Shown piece by piece: positions 28,001-36,310 of a DNA stretch of 64,000 bases (the first letter of the stretch is position 1; every line of letters begins with the position of its first letter). The notes under the pieces are model-generated. The model was not told the origin of the DNA. It worked only from the letters and a program-made list of their open reading frames with translations, and searched no databases. Source of the DNA: Alphaproteobacteria bacterium (GTDB lineage Bacteria > Pseudomonadota > Alphaproteobacteria > Micavibrionales > Micavibrionaceae). The stretch covers positions 496,001-560,000 of the forward strand of contig JAJFGS010000013.1 of assembly GCA_021775995.1 (NCBI GenBank). The letters run 5' to 3'. Both the position numbers and the translations under genes were made by a program.

Positions 28001-28594
28001 GATGAAGTTACAAGTTCTCGTGATAAACTATCTTCCGAAACAGAGCATCTGGCAGATGTATCGTTAAAAGCCGCCCGTGTTGTTGAAGAAGCCGCAACGT
28101 CTTATGTTCATCAGTCTGGTAGCTTAAACAAAGCAACGGCAGAAGCAGCAAGTCATATTGATAAGGTTAGAGAAGGGGATTGGCGTGTGCAACGTGATGC
28201 CTTCCTAAACGGCACTCGCTTTATTTTAGAAAGCTTACATTCTTTATCTGTCGATTTAACACGCATGGTTGATGGTGATATCCAAGAAAAAATCTGGAAA
28301 GCTTACCAAAAAGGTGACATTGCCGCCTTCACACGCCGTCTTATCGAAAATAAAGAAAAATTACCACATGATAAAATGACTGCAAAATATGCTGATGATA
28401 ACGAGTTCAGAACCTATATTAATCGCTTTATTCGTCAATTTGAGGACCTGTATGAGCAAGCAAGCAGCAATGATTATGGAGAACTAATCTCTGCAACCTT
28501 TGCCTCAAGTGATGTTGCGGCGCTTTATGATATATTATGTGACGTTGCTGGCCGCCAAAGCCTTATCAAAAAGTTAAGTCGTAAAGCCGCTTAA
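25097..28594 (+). CDS. Large membrane-anchored coiled-coil protein, TipN-like
   Basis: A 1165-residue protein in three parts: a lysine/serine-rich N-terminal tail (about 1-165), two adjacent membrane helices (about 168-192 and 203-225), and a very long heptad-like region (about 270-1010) rich in Lys, Glu, Ser and Ala. The tail from about 1024 to the end is a distinct globular domain starting GDWRVQRDAFLNGTRFILES, with DVAALYDILCDVAGRQ near the end. The plan (two N-terminal membrane helices, long coiled coil) matches TipN, the Caulobacter pole marker, and I recall similar C-terminal domains in other alphaproteobacterial proteins. The homology is inferred from architecture, not aligned. It is alone in its transcription unit and ends at a terminator. 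Confidence 0.8.
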   Translation: MSDLTLRKSPIITIEPNAESKKLEETKEKFSSVKRSGKISVGTSPLSKDSISEFSIREGSSLKKLRISSSPEEKAQETAKPERALKPNTLAAKKNVKQEGQKLDLAPKVDLSAAKRTTPNFSPEFSGNKKPQKVSSYFSDDIKVKPRAQQETTSESTLDILPDLNTYRLSSVVGAALTGIWFLVAAIYAQFYMGLGEIFTQQPHIIGGFLAGVLAPVALLWMIIAHIQRGDEVRQYAVALRNELRTLSFSNTNKTKEPKQRVDITEESKAAVTTIHKARAGLRSDIKYLNDVSEKTGAQLSKLNNTLSDRAAKLLDMSQQIEKRTASLDNLSISPVASVKGAPADAHETASNILEKTDGLTQKMDERIKSLTSVLGKMEGTLGNIESKGSTTADKLAKAVADSSSNVTSLESAIKNSIEKLTKASAEAKGQAEGLIETSAKKVIELNQTGEKTSEAITSVLGMIDKSREKIENTSKTMDQQASDITKAQDGLGKRIDDMQLRISEPLAAVNRAVDKAVNKHGEMGQELDKRIEALNEASDKAVTKTDSIREGLRSQTQEMSTLMGQIAGHSRSVKSMLKDESENLAENVMAAVEKVNSVGDALRGQSDKLSGVTASAEERITKVSDVLSKQSINAVQDTGRVISDFKTIEAIVTDNVKSLISQSVEAKTSVNEAAVELGKSAKIIEPIYIKATNHIDQTRDRFEKMASGFETRTNGNINKLKAFETVFDERLKTLSSSAEDASNILERSSDSLGARVDDIDNATSSAQEKLQNIDTLFKNHVSDIHLTTDQALLKIDVIQKAMNTHYQDLSASVAESLAQMKDVGEQFVSQTQAVQKLSIGAVEGLDKAGNKANEKIKGLNKLAQTTTGQMEAMIQKVQSEAELLLSTSTKALSQMKKTGEDFASRAKLVEEQMKNSAVNTKKYGEDFDKQADKVSKTSQRSATDIEKAMAQLAQKLLDVKQVSKDVTDEVTSSRDKLSSETEHLADVSLKAARVVEEAATSYVHQSGSLNKATAEAASHIDKVREGDWRVQRDAFLNGTRFILESLHSLSVDLTRMVDGDIQEKIWKAYQKGDIAAFTRRLIENKEKLPHDKMTAKYADDNEFRTYINRFIRQFEDLYEQASSNDYGELISATFASSDVAALYDILCDVAGRQSLIKKLSRKAA

Positions 28595-28668
28595 AACTGC
28601 AGATTGAGCGGGATGTATTCTGTTATTGATTGATTAAGACTTTATCGGCATAATATGACTTCCAAAGT

Positions 28669-28695
28669 AAGGCGATGAGAGTAATCGCCTTTTCT
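28669..28695 (+). terminator. Rho-independent terminator
   Basis: AAGGCGAT / ATCGCCTT with a seven-base loop followed by TTCTTTT, about 75 bases after the coiled-coil gene and before the HAD gene. Confidence 0.8.
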
Positions 28696-28737
28696 TTTGG
28701 TTAAAGTATATAATTTCTTAAGGGTTACCGTACACAA

Positions 28738-29673
28738 ATGGCAAAGACAAAATTCTGTGCCGGATTATCTGATATCTCCGATAGTTATATGGGATGTATC
28801 ATAGACGATTGGGGCGTTCTTCATGATGGGGAGGACGCATTCCCAGGCACTGTCGATTGCCTGAAAGAGCTAAAACGGCGCAAAAAAGAAATTATTATTC
28901 TGTCTAACGATAGAAAAACTGCTGAAGAAAAAAAAGCAGAACTCAAAAAAATGGGCATTGGACCTAGCCTTTACAACGAAATTGTAACCCCAACTGCCGT
29001 TATTCAAAATGCCCTCAAAAAACAAGATGAAGGTATCTTTAAAAATATTGGTAAAAAAGCCTTTGTTATCACACGTCATAATGATCATTCACTTTTGGAC
29101 AATACAGATATTGAAGTTGTTGACGACATTGAAAAAGCAGATTTTTTATTGCTCCTCGGGATGGATTACCCCATGAAAACCTTAGAGCACTACGAGAAAG
29201 ATATCCGTCGTGCAATACAGCGACGTCTGAAGGCTGTTTGTGCCAATCAAGACAGTAAAGCACTTATTGGAACAAACTTTTTAACAGGCCCAGGACTGCT
29301 AGCACGGCGTTATGAGGATGCTGGTGGTATTGTCTATTACATTGGTAAGCCGCACGCCATGATCTACAAACATTGCATCGAGTATTTTAAAGAAAAAGAA
29401 GTATTTCCATCCCACACAGTCATGCTAGGCGATACGATGGCGCATGATGTTTTGGGCGCTCACGCCAATGGGATTGATACATGCTTGTTTAAATCTGGTC
29501 TTCATGCGGCCAATTTCATGCATTGTACTACTTTAAAAGAGGTTGATAACACACTGAAAAACCTTATAATTCAGTACGGCAACGTTATGCCCACTTACTT
29601 GGTTGATGAGATGCGTTGGGGAAATGCTCTACCAGATCGCAAACATAAGAAACGTAAGCAACCTGTCAGCTGA
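28738..29673 (+). CDS. HAD-superfamily subfamily IIA hydrolase
   Basis: A 311-residue cytoplasmic phosphatase-type enzyme. Motif I is IIDDWGVLHDGEDAFPGT (about 21-38, with the nucleophilic Asp and the general acid replaced in the family style DDWGVLHDG), motif II is ILSNDRKTAEEK (about 54-65), and motif IV is HTVMLGDTMAHDVLGAHANG (about 223-242). This pattern fits the alphaproteobacterial TIGR01459 group, of unknown substrate. It ends eight bases inside the converging gene at 29666. The start ATG is preceded by a weak site, AAGGGT, 10 bases away. Confidence 0.87.
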   Translation: MAKTKFCAGLSDISDSYMGCIIDDWGVLHDGEDAFPGTVDCLKELKRRKKEIIILSNDRKTAEEKKAELKKMGIGPSLYNEIVTPTAVIQNALKKQDEGIFKNIGKKAFVITRHNDHSLLDNTDIEVVDDIEKADFLLLLGMDYPMKTLEHYEKDIRRAIQRRLKAVCANQDSKALIGTNFLTGPGLLARRYEDAGGIVYYIGKPHAMIYKHCIEYFKEKEVFPSHTVMLGDTMAHDVLGAHANGIDTCLFKSGLHAANFMHCTTLKEVDNTLKNLIIQYGNVMPTYLVDEMRWGNALPDRKHKKRKQPVS

Positions 29674-30001
29674 TATCCTTTTTTGTTTTAATGTGGTTTT
29701 GAGTTGGGGTGAAATCTAAAAATGCGCCACAAAGACCTAGACCTACCTCTAAAAAGTTCATTGTTAAATTAGTTTTATTAGTAATAGTTTGATATGCAGT
29801 CTTATCTAAAGTAAAAAATTTCGTGATATCTTCTTCAAAAGAAGAAAATAACCACATTGAAAGCATATTTATGAATAGCAACAAGGCACATACTATGTAA
29901 ATTGGTTTACTATACTTCTTCAAAGAAATATTAGAATCACTAAATATTCTTTGGTAGCTATTAATGACTAGCTTTTCTGAAAATGTATATTTTTTTACCA
30001 T
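29666..30001 (-). CDS. Small single-helix membrane protein, unknown
   Basis: A 111-residue protein that I do not recognise. One strong hydrophobic segment (about 32-52) is flanked by a basic N-terminal region and followed by a soluble tail with an additional weakly hydrophobic part (about 80-96). It converges with the HAD gene, overlapping its 3' end by 8 bases. GAGGCGAAG lies about 4 bases before the ATG, which supports translation. It is strongly AT-rich and could be a recent acquisition. Confidence 0.5.
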   Translation of the reverse strand: MVKKYTFSEKLVINSYQRIFSDSNISLKKYSKPIYIVCALLLFINMLSMWLFSSFEEDITKFFTLDKTAYQTITNKTNLTMNFLEVGLGLCGAFLDFTPTQNHIKTKKDIS

Positions 30002-30048
30002 CTTCGCCTCAAATAATGAATTTACTCCCTTTATACAATCGCATAGAG

Positions 30049-30089
30049 TTTACAAATTATACAATATAGCGTTTATAAATTATACAATA
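30049..30089. repeat. Tandem 18-bp direct repeats upstream of msbA
   Basis: TTTACAAATTATACAATA and TTTATAAATTATACAATA are repeated with a 23-base period, differing at one position. A shorter match, TTATACAAT, lies about 20 bases earlier. They end just before the msbA start and could be operator sites or a promoter duplication. Confidence 0.55.
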
Positions 30090-30104
30090 AAATCAAAAAG
30101 ATAA

Positions 30105-31880
30105 ATGACATCTAAAAACAACTACACACTAACAAAAGACCAAAGCACGAAAAGGTTAGTAAGCCGTATTATTCGTGAATATCTCAGTAAACATATTGGC
30201 ACATTACTTTTAGCTATTGGTTTTATGATCGTTGCCGCAGCTATGACCGCAGCATTTGCCACAATTATTGAGCCTGTCATGGATCAAGTGTTGGTGGCAG
30301 GAAATACAAGCCGCATCTGGGCATTGGGTTTTGGTATATTCATTATATTTTTTGTACGCGGTATTGCCAGTTACATTGAAACCATCTTAATGAATAAAAT
30401 TGGTCAGGCTGTTGTTGCCACCATTCAAAAACAGTTATTCGGGCATTTTATGGATTTGGATTTAAAATTCTTCCATCAAAACCCTAGCGGTCAACTTATT
30501 TCACGCGTTATTAATGATGTAGAAGTTGTTCGAAGTGCCTTAACAGGTACACTAACAGGGATAGGGAAGAGCGTTATCACGTTGCTACTGCTTATTGCTG
30601 TTATGTTTTACCAAGATTGGGTTCTAGCGCTTGCCTGCTTCACAGTCTTTCCTTTCGTTGCCCTTTTTGTTGCTTGGATTGGGAAACGTCTTCGTAAAAT
30701 GTCGGGAGATATTCAATCTGGCCAAGCAAATCTTTCCGATCGGCTCTCTCAAATCTTTCAGGGCGTGCGGCTTGTTAAAGCCTATGGCATGGAAGAACAT
30801 GAAAAGGAAATTGCAGGGCATGTCATTCAGCGCGTACGTAACTTAGTGCTAAAATCTGTTCGAATTGCCAATTTATCAACCCCCGTCAATGAGACCTTGG
30901 TCGGTATCGTCGTCTTAGGCATTATTGTCTATGGTGGATACCAAGTAGCAGCAGGACAAAGCACAGCAGGGCAATTACTCTCTTTTATTACGGCCTTCAC
31001 AATGGCTTATGAACCGATGAAAAAGCTAGCCAGGCTTAATAATATGCTTCAAATGGGATTAGGGGCAACGGATCGCGTCTTTGAAATGTTAGACACCGAA
31101 ATTGAAGTTCAGGACGAAGATGGTGCAAAAGAAGTAACCTTACAACACCCTGAAATTAAATTTGAAAATGTAGAATTTCAATATGATGAAGACGATGATA
31201 GAAAAGCTTTAAATAGTGTCTCCATTACTATGCCTGCAGGGAAAGTAACGGCCTTAGTAGGGCGCTCTGGTAGTGGCAAAACTTCAATTATGAATTTAAT
31301 TCCACGGTTTTTTGATGTGACATCTGGGCAAGTTTTACTAAACGGCCAAGACGTCCGTAAAATGACTAAAACCAGCCTAAGAAATAACATATCACTCGTG
31401 TCGCAAGATATTACCATTTTTGACGATACTGTTTGGGCCAATATTGGATATGGAAAAAAGGGAGCCTTTCAAGATGAAATTATTAAGGCCGCCATTGCCG
31501 CAGAAGCTGATGATTTTATCCGTGACCTACCGCAAGGCTATGATACTAGATTAGGCGAAGATGGGGTGACCCTATCAGGCGGGCAACGCCAACGTATCTC
31601 AATTGCACGGGCTATATTAAGAGATGCCCCCATATTATTATTGGATGAGGCGACCTCTGCGTTAGACAACGAAGCAGAACGCGCCATTCAAAAAACACTA
31701 GCCGAACTCCAAAAGGGACGAACGACACTTGTCATTGCCCACCGTTTATCCACCATCCAAAGCGCAGATCAGATTATCGTCCTTGATAACGGCAATATTG
31801 CCGAGCAGGGCACCCATACTAGCCTACTGGAACAAAGCGGTATTTATGCTCGTATGGTTCAAGCTGGCGTAGACAGTTAA
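30105..31880 (+). CDS. msbA: Lipid A/phospholipid exporter MsbA-type ABC transporter
   Basis: An inner-membrane half-transporter of 591 residues that flips lipid A precursors or phospholipids. The first 320 residues hold six membrane helices with the intracellular loop LKFFHQNPSGQLISRVINDV. The nucleotide-binding domain has GRSGSGKTSIMN (Walker A, about 385-396), the Q-loop at SLVSQDITIF, the signature LSGGQRQRISIARA (about 490-503), Walker B ILLLDEATSALD, and the H-loop AHRLST. It is typical of MsbA/heterodimer-type exporters, but the lipid specificity cannot be determined from sequence. Confidence 0.92.
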   Translation: MTSKNNYTLTKDQSTKRLVSRIIREYLSKHIGTLLLAIGFMIVAAAMTAAFATIIEPVMDQVLVAGNTSRIWALGFGIFIIFFVRGIASYIETILMNKIGQAVVATIQKQLFGHFMDLDLKFFHQNPSGQLISRVINDVEVVRSALTGTLTGIGKSVITLLLLIAVMFYQDWVLALACFTVFPFVALFVAWIGKRLRKMSGDIQSGQANLSDRLSQIFQGVRLVKAYGMEEHEKEIAGHVIQRVRNLVLKSVRIANLSTPVNETLVGIVVLGIIVYGGYQVAAGQSTAGQLLSFITAFTMAYEPMKKLARLNNMLQMGLGATDRVFEMLDTEIEVQDEDGAKEVTLQHPEIKFENVEFQYDEDDDRKALNSVSITMPAGKVTALVGRSGSGKTSIMNLIPRFFDVTSGQVLLNGQDVRKMTKTSLRNNISLVSQDITIFDDTVWANIGYGKKGAFQDEIIKAAIAAEADDFIRDLPQGYDTRLGEDGVTLSGGQRQRISIARAILRDAPILLLDEATSALDNEAERAIQKTLAELQKGRTTLVIAHRLSTIQSADQIIVLDNGNIAEQGTHTSLLEQSGIYARMVQAGVDS

Positions 31881-31969
31881 ATTCCCAAATAAATACTTGC
31901 ATCCTTATTTTATGAGCGTATAGTTCCGCCAAATTTTAGACTTATTTTCTCAACATAAGGAGATTTAGA

Positions 31970-32491
31970 ATGCCTTGCCAAGACGCTATGATAGATAGTG
32001 AAGTTATTACTGCTTTGCCAGAAACAACTCTGGAAGAAGTAATCGAGCTATTTGAAAAACATACTATTCGAAGCATACCTATCGTAAATAATGACGGTAT
32101 TCTTGTTGGCTTATTTAATTTTCATCGTTTGTTAACAACGATATTACCCATATCAGCAGATAATCAATTAAATCTCCGTATTATGCGAAGAATGAATATT
32201 TCATTAGATCATGTTGAAGGGCAATCTGGATGGCTTGCTGGTCGATTAAAAGACAATCTTCAAAGACCTATAAAAGACATAATGGTGCCAAACCCTAAAG
32301 TAGTTCACCCTGATACCCCACTCCGTGAAGGCGTTCGTCTTATGGCACAATTTGGTAGCCCATTGGCTGTAACAGACGAAGAAACTGGTAAGTTCATCGG
32401 GCTTGTATCTACACAATCTGCACTCAAAGTTCTGCTCGCTATGAAAACAGACTTAAAACGCGGCAAACCTATTGAAGAGTTTGAAGAATAA
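31970..32491 (+). CDS. CBS-domain pair protein
   Basis: A 173-residue cytoplasmic protein consisting of two CBS domains (about 1-60 and 105-165), which bind adenosyl ligands. The first contains TLEEVIELFEKHTIRSIPIV, the second TPLREGVRLMAQFGSPLAVT. The linker includes a short basic segment. AAGGAG lies before the ATG. It precedes the transporter gene by 34 bases in the same direction, suggesting that it senses nucleotides and regulates that transporter; this is inference from position. Confidence 0.85.
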   Translation: MPCQDAMIDSEVITALPETTLEEVIELFEKHTIRSIPIVNNDGILVGLFNFHRLLTTILPISADNQLNLRIMRRMNISLDHVEGQSGWLAGRLKDNLQRPIKDIMVPNPKVVHPDTPLREGVRLMAQFGSPLAVTDEETGKFIGLVSTQSALKVLLAMKTDLKRGKPIEEFEE

Positions 32492-32525
32492 AATAATAAA
32501 CATAAGAATATAAGAAAGTAAGGTT

Positions 32526-33896
32526 ATGGAAGTAAAAGACGTTGCTACAGCAATACCAGAAACATTAATTTTTGATACACCAATGATGGTCTCAGCTATC
32601 ATACTAATTATCACTTTTGTTGGAATATTTACTGAAGGAATTCATAAAATTCACCGTACTAAAGTCGCGATGTTAGGCGCAGCGGCCATGGTGCTTGTCG
32701 GACAAAGATTTGGGTTTTATGATCCTGAGCTTGCCATTGAAGCCATTGATTGGAACGTGGTTTTCTTATTAGGTGCGATGATGGCCATAGTTGCCATCAT
32801 GATCCCGACAGGCGGGTTTCAGGCAATAGCTTATTCTATGGCCAAGTTTAGTAAAGGACGCTTGTTCTTGCTCATGGCTATGCTGGGTACGGCCGTAACG
32901 GTTATATCCTTACTTCTCGATAATGTAACAACGGTTATTATCTTTGGCCCATTGATCGTCCTCATCTGTCAGGCTTTACGCGTTAGTCCTATTCCATATC
33001 TATTGGCGGCGGCATTGCTGTCTGATACAGGTGGTGTAGCAACATTGGTTGGAGATCCGCCAAATCTTATGATTGGTTCTGCAGCAAGTATCGACTTTAA
33101 CACCTTCTTTATCCATATGGGCGGCATTGTTTTTGTTGCATGGTGTGCAACGCTAATCTCATTAAAGTTCTTATTCAAAAACAAATTAAGTGTAAAACCT
33201 GAAAAACCTGTCTTTGACACTCATGACGTCATCACAGACAAGAAGACTTGGTATGGTGCGTTAGCTGTTTTAGGCGTGATGGTTATTCTATTCATCCTTC
33301 ACAACACACTACATTGGGAAGCTTGGGTTGTAGCCGCTTTAGGTTTAACAGCTTTACTCTTTATCAACAGAACAATGGAAATTGACGAATATTTAGCCGA
33401 TGTTGAATTATCGTTATTGATGTTCTTTGTATCGTTATTCGTGATTGTTGGCGGTGTTGAGCACAGTCACTTCCTTCAATATATTGGTCAGTTCATTCAG
33501 CCTTTTGTTGAAAGTGATATCATGATGGCTTGTATTATCCTTATGTGGGCGGCCGCTGTTTTATCAGCAATGATTGATAATATTCCGTTCACAGCCGCTA
33601 TGATTCCTATTATTTTAGGCATGGAAGCGCAGGGAATTAATGTTTCACCTTTATGGTGGGCTTTGGCTCTGGGCGTTGGAATGGGTGGTAATGGATCACA
33701 TCTGGGATCAACAGCAAATGTCTTTATCGTGACACTGACTGAAAGATTAGCGAAAAAAGAAAATAAACCTAGCTTGGCTATCACACCGGGCATGTGGTTT
33801 AAAAAAGGTACGCCTGTTATGGTTATCACGTTGATAACATCATCGCTCATTATGTGGACATTCTTCCCATTTTTTGAAGGGCCTCTGCCGAAATAA
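32526..33896 (+). CDS. ArsB/NhaD-type ion transporter
   Basis: An integral membrane protein of 456 residues with about 11-12 hydrophobic helices. It belongs to the ion-transporter superfamily that includes ArsB, NhaD and the citrate carrier family: GIFTEGIHKIHRTKVAMLGA near the N-terminus, DWNVVFLLGAMMAIVAI, LSDTGGVATLVGDPPNLMIG (about 162-181) and AMIDNIPFTAAMIPI (about 351-365), the repeated DNxT/GDPxN-like segments. The GDPPN motif is shared by Na+/H+ antiporters and anion carriers, so the substrate is undecided. It is paired with the CBS gene. Confidence 0.88.
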   Translation: MEVKDVATAIPETLIFDTPMMVSAIILIITFVGIFTEGIHKIHRTKVAMLGAAAMVLVGQRFGFYDPELAIEAIDWNVVFLLGAMMAIVAIMIPTGGFQAIAYSMAKFSKGRLFLLMAMLGTAVTVISLLLDNVTTVIIFGPLIVLICQALRVSPIPYLLAAALLSDTGGVATLVGDPPNLMIGSAASIDFNTFFIHMGGIVFVAWCATLISLKFLFKNKLSVKPEKPVFDTHDVITDKKTWYGALAVLGVMVILFILHNTLHWEAWVVAALGLTALLFINRTMEIDEYLADVELSLLMFFVSLFVIVGGVEHSHFLQYIGQFIQPFVESDIMMACIILMWAAAVLSAMIDNIPFTAAMIPIILGMEAQGINVSPLWWALALGVGMGGNGSHLGSTANVFIVTLTERLAKKENKPSLAITPGMWFKKGTPVMVITLITSSLIMWTFFPFFEGPLPK

Positions 33897-33914
33897 TTGC
33901 CTTAGGTACAAATA

Positions 33915-34370
33915 ATGAAATTTTTACTTTTAGCTTTGCTGATAGTACCGTTAACAGCCTGCCTTGAAAAAGAACAGGGGGCGTTAAAGGATAATCAACT
34001 CGCTATTGAGACAGCCAATGGTGAGACTCATGTTTTTAACATTGAACTGGCAATAACAATAGAAGACCAAGCAAAAGGCCTGATGTTCCGTACAGACATG
34101 GCAGAAGATGCAGGCATGTTATTTTATTTTGGGGAAGAAACTGAACGGGGTTTCTGGATGAAAAACACGCTTATTCCGCTTGATATTATCTTTATCAAAA
34201 CTGATGGTACAATTCATTATGTCCATGAAAAGGCCATCCCTGAGGATTTAACGCGCATTCCTTCTTATGGTCCTGTTACTGCAGTTTTAGAAATTAATGG
34301 CGGTATGGCTGAAAAACTGAATATTCAAAAAGGGGATACCATCAAACATAACGTTTTTGCTAATGATTAG
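33915..34370 (+). CDS. DUF192 lipoprotein
   Basis: A 151-residue exported protein. Residues 1-16 form a lipoprotein signal peptide ending in the lipobox LTAC (Cys16). The rest is a DUF192 domain: GLMFRTDMAEDAGMLFYF (about 53-70), GFWMKNTLIPLDIIFI (about 76-91) and TAVLEINGGMAEKLNI. Its biochemical role is unknown. It would be matured by Lgt, Lsp and Lnt and sorted by LolCDE, for which genes are in this window. Confidence 0.9.
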   Translation: MKFLLLALLIVPLTACLEKEQGALKDNQLAIETANGETHVFNIELAITIEDQAKGLMFRTDMAEDAGMLFYFGEETERGFWMKNTLIPLDIIFIKTDGTIHYVHEKAIPEDLTRIPSYGPVTAVLEINGGMAEKLNIQKGDTIKHNVFAND

Positions 34371-34431
34371 GCATAAGTAGTACTTGCGAAAGCCTGTATG
34401 TTCATGTAAAAGCTTCTTTACCAGTCACTTA

Positions 34432-34456
34432 AGCCCTCCCGTTTTGCGGGCATGGC
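34432..34456. repeat. Short GC palindrome, gene-border family, copy 7 (reversed)
   Basis: AGCCCTCCCGttttGCGGGcatGGC, the family hairpin in the opposite orientation, lies 14 bases before tRNA-Pro. Confidence 0.7.
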
Positions 34457-34469
34457 GTTTCTAAAAAGT

Positions 34470-34546
34470 CGGAGTGTAGCGCAGCCTGGTAGCGCGCCTG
34501 CTTTGGGAGCAGGATGTCGGGAGTTCGAATCTCTCCACTCCGACCA
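34470..34546 (+). tRNA. tRNA-Pro (anticodon TGG)
   Basis: A 77-nt cloverleaf. Acceptor stem CGGAGTG / CACTCCG, D arm with AGCCTGGTAGCG, anticodon stem CCTGC / GCAGG with loop TTTGGGA giving anticodon TGG, T arm GGGAGTTCGAATCTCTC-like with TTCGAAT, and a genome-encoded ACCA end. It lies between the DUF192 gene and nuoA, bracketed by two gene-border palindromes. Confidence 0.97.
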
Positions 34547-34652
34547 TTTTTCAATAACCTTGATTGTTCTTAAATATAGCTAAAAATACATAATTTTGTA
34601 TTTAGTTAATTGGCTGAATATGCTAGTAAATAACCTGTATTTTTATTTTAAT

Positions 34653-34678
34653 AAGCCCTCCCACTTGTGAGCATGGCT
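34653..34678. repeat. Short GC palindrome, gene-border family, copy 8 (diverged)
   Basis: AAGCCCTCCCAC-ttGTGaGcatGGCTT, a decayed reversed copy, lies just before nuoA. No other feature was seen between tRNA-Pro and nuoA. Confidence 0.55.
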
Positions 34679-34698
34679 TCTTTAAAAAAGTGTTATTT

Positions 34699-35070
34699 AT
34701 GGCCTCCGAAGAACTTCTCATCAATTACTTGCCAATTGTCATTTTTATCGCAATTTCTGTGGGAATGTCTGTAGCGATGGTGGTGCTGTCATTTTTGGTT
34801 GGAAAGCAAAAACCTGACGCAGATAAAAACGCAGCCTATGAATGTGGGTTTGATGCCTTTGATGATGCAAGAAGCCGTTTTGATGTTCGCTTTTATTTGG
34901 TGGCTATTCTTTTTATTATTTTTGATCTCGAGATTGCATTTTTATTTCCCTGGGCCATAACTTTGGGAGAAATTGGTTTATTCGGATTTTGGTCAATGAT
35001 GGTCTTTTTGGGTGTGCTGACCGTTGGTTTCATTTATGAGTGGAACAAAGGCGCATTAGAGTGGGAATAA
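34699..35070 (+). CDS. nuoA: NADH-quinone oxidoreductase subunit A
   Basis: A membrane subunit of complex I with three helices (about 10-33, 68-88 and 95-115). In 123 residues it has the conserved loop [21 protein letters not shown] with the redox-accessible Cys, and the helix-2 motif [22 protein letters not shown] start it at ATG 34699; a GTG three codons earlier (34690) is possible but adds only non-conserved residues. It opens the nuo locus; nuoB follows after 4 bases. Confidence 0.96.
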   Translation: MASEELLINYLPIVIFIAISVGMSVAMVVLSFLVGKQKPDADKNAAYECGFDAFDDARSRFDVRFYLVAILFIIFDLEIAFLFPWAITLGEIGLFGFWSMMVFLGVLTVGFIYEWNKGALEWE

Positions 35071-35074
35071 AGTA

Positions 35075-35650
35075 ATGACACATGACCGTAAAGTTTTAGA
35101 AGCCCCAGACGCAGAATTTATGACCAACGTCTCTTTGATTAATGCCAAAAATCAAGACGTCGTTCCTGCCGCTGTTTCAAAACATTTAAACGAGAAGGGG
35201 TATTTATTAACTTCTGCTGATGCTTTATTTGACTGGGCACGGACAGGTTCACTTTGGCCCATGACATTTGGATTGGCCTGTTGTGCCGTTGAAATGATTC
35301 ATTCTTATATGTCACGTTATGATTTAGACCGTTTTGGTATGATACCACGCCCAAGCCCACGTCAATCTGACGTTATGATTGTGGCTGGCACACTTACTAA
35401 TAAGATGGCGCCAGCCTTACGCCGTGTGTATGACCAAATGCCTGAGCCACGTTGGGTTATTTCTATGGGGTCTTGCGCCAATGGTGGAGGGTATTATCAT
35501 TACTCTTATTCTGTCGTTCGTGGTTGCGACCGCATTGTACCCGTTGACATTTATGTCCCTGGATGCCCACCAACAGCCGAAGCCCTTGTCTATGGACTAC
35601 TTCAATTACAAAAGAAAATTCAACGCGAAGACACAAGGATTGTAAGATAG
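35075..35650 (+). CDS. nuoB: NADH-quinone oxidoreductase subunit B
   Basis: Carries iron-sulfur cluster N2, the last electron carrier before quinone. The 191-residue protein shows all ligands: the tandem cysteines in [13 protein letters not shown], then [10 protein letters not shown] and [15 protein letters not shown]. The N-terminal 40 residues are variable. It lies between nuoA and nuoC with single-digit spacing, so it is co-transcribed. Confidence 0.98.
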   Translation: MTHDRKVLEAPDAEFMTNVSLINAKNQDVVPAAVSKHLNEKGYLLTSADALFDWARTGSLWPMTFGLACCAVEMIHSYMSRYDLDRFGMIPRPSPRQSDVMIVAGTLTNKMAPALRRVYDQMPEPRWVISMGSCANGGGYYHYSYSVVRGCDRIVPVDIYVPGCPPTAEALVYGLLQLQKKIQREDTRIVR

Positions 35651-36310
35651 ATGTCCGTTGATGAATCTTTAACCGATATTGCAGAACATGTTGCCGAAAA
35701 TTTGGGCGGTGCTATTGTTTCGCATGAAATCATCAAAGATGAGGTTATTTTAACGGCACAGCGTGAAGATATCTGTCAGGTTTTAAGGTTTTTGCGTGAT
35801 GACCCAGAGTGTCATTTTAAAATGCTCGTTAGCATTTGTGGGGTTGATTACCCTGAGCGAGAAAAGCGTTTTGAAGTCGTTTATAATTTATTGTCACTAA
35901 CACAAAATAACCGTATACGCGTTAAAGTTAAAGCTGGTGAAAACGAGTTTGTACCAACTTCAACTAAAGTTTTTAGCACAGCTGGATGGTTCGAGCGCGA
36001 AGCATGGGATTTATTCGGTATATATTTTTCTGATCATAGCGATTTACGTCGTATCTTGACCGATTATGGTTTCGAAGGTCATCCGTTGCGCAAAGATTTT
36101 CCTTTAACGGGTCATGTTGAGCTTCGTTATGATGAAGAACAACGTCGCGTGGTTTACGAGCCTGTACATCTCACGCAAGACTTTAGAACGTTTGATTATC
36201 TTTCTCCGTGGGAGGGAATGACAGATGTTCAATTACCTGGCGATGAAAAAGGCGCTGTCCCTCAACAAGGTTGGCAAGCTTCTGATAAAACAGTAGGGAG
36301 CAAAAAATAA
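35651..36310 (+). CDS. nuoC: NADH-quinone oxidoreductase subunit C
   Basis: A peripheral-arm subunit of 219 residues, separate from NuoD as in alphaproteobacteria. The signature ERSAWDLFG-like segment appears as [20 protein letters not shown], followed by [20 protein letters not shown]. The start ATG directly follows the nuoB stop, and the stop overlaps the nuoD ATG by one base. Confidence 0.97.
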   Translation: MSVDESLTDIAEHVAENLGGAIVSHEIIKDEVILTAQREDICQVLRFLRDDPECHFKMLVSICGVDYPEREKRFEVVYNLLSLTQNNRIRVKVKAGENEFVPTSTKVFSTAGWFEREAWDLFGIYFSDHSDLRRILTDYGFEGHPLRKDFPLTGHVELRYDEEQRRVVYEPVHLTQDFRTFDYLSPWEGMTDVQLPGDEKGAVPQQGWQASDKTVGSKK

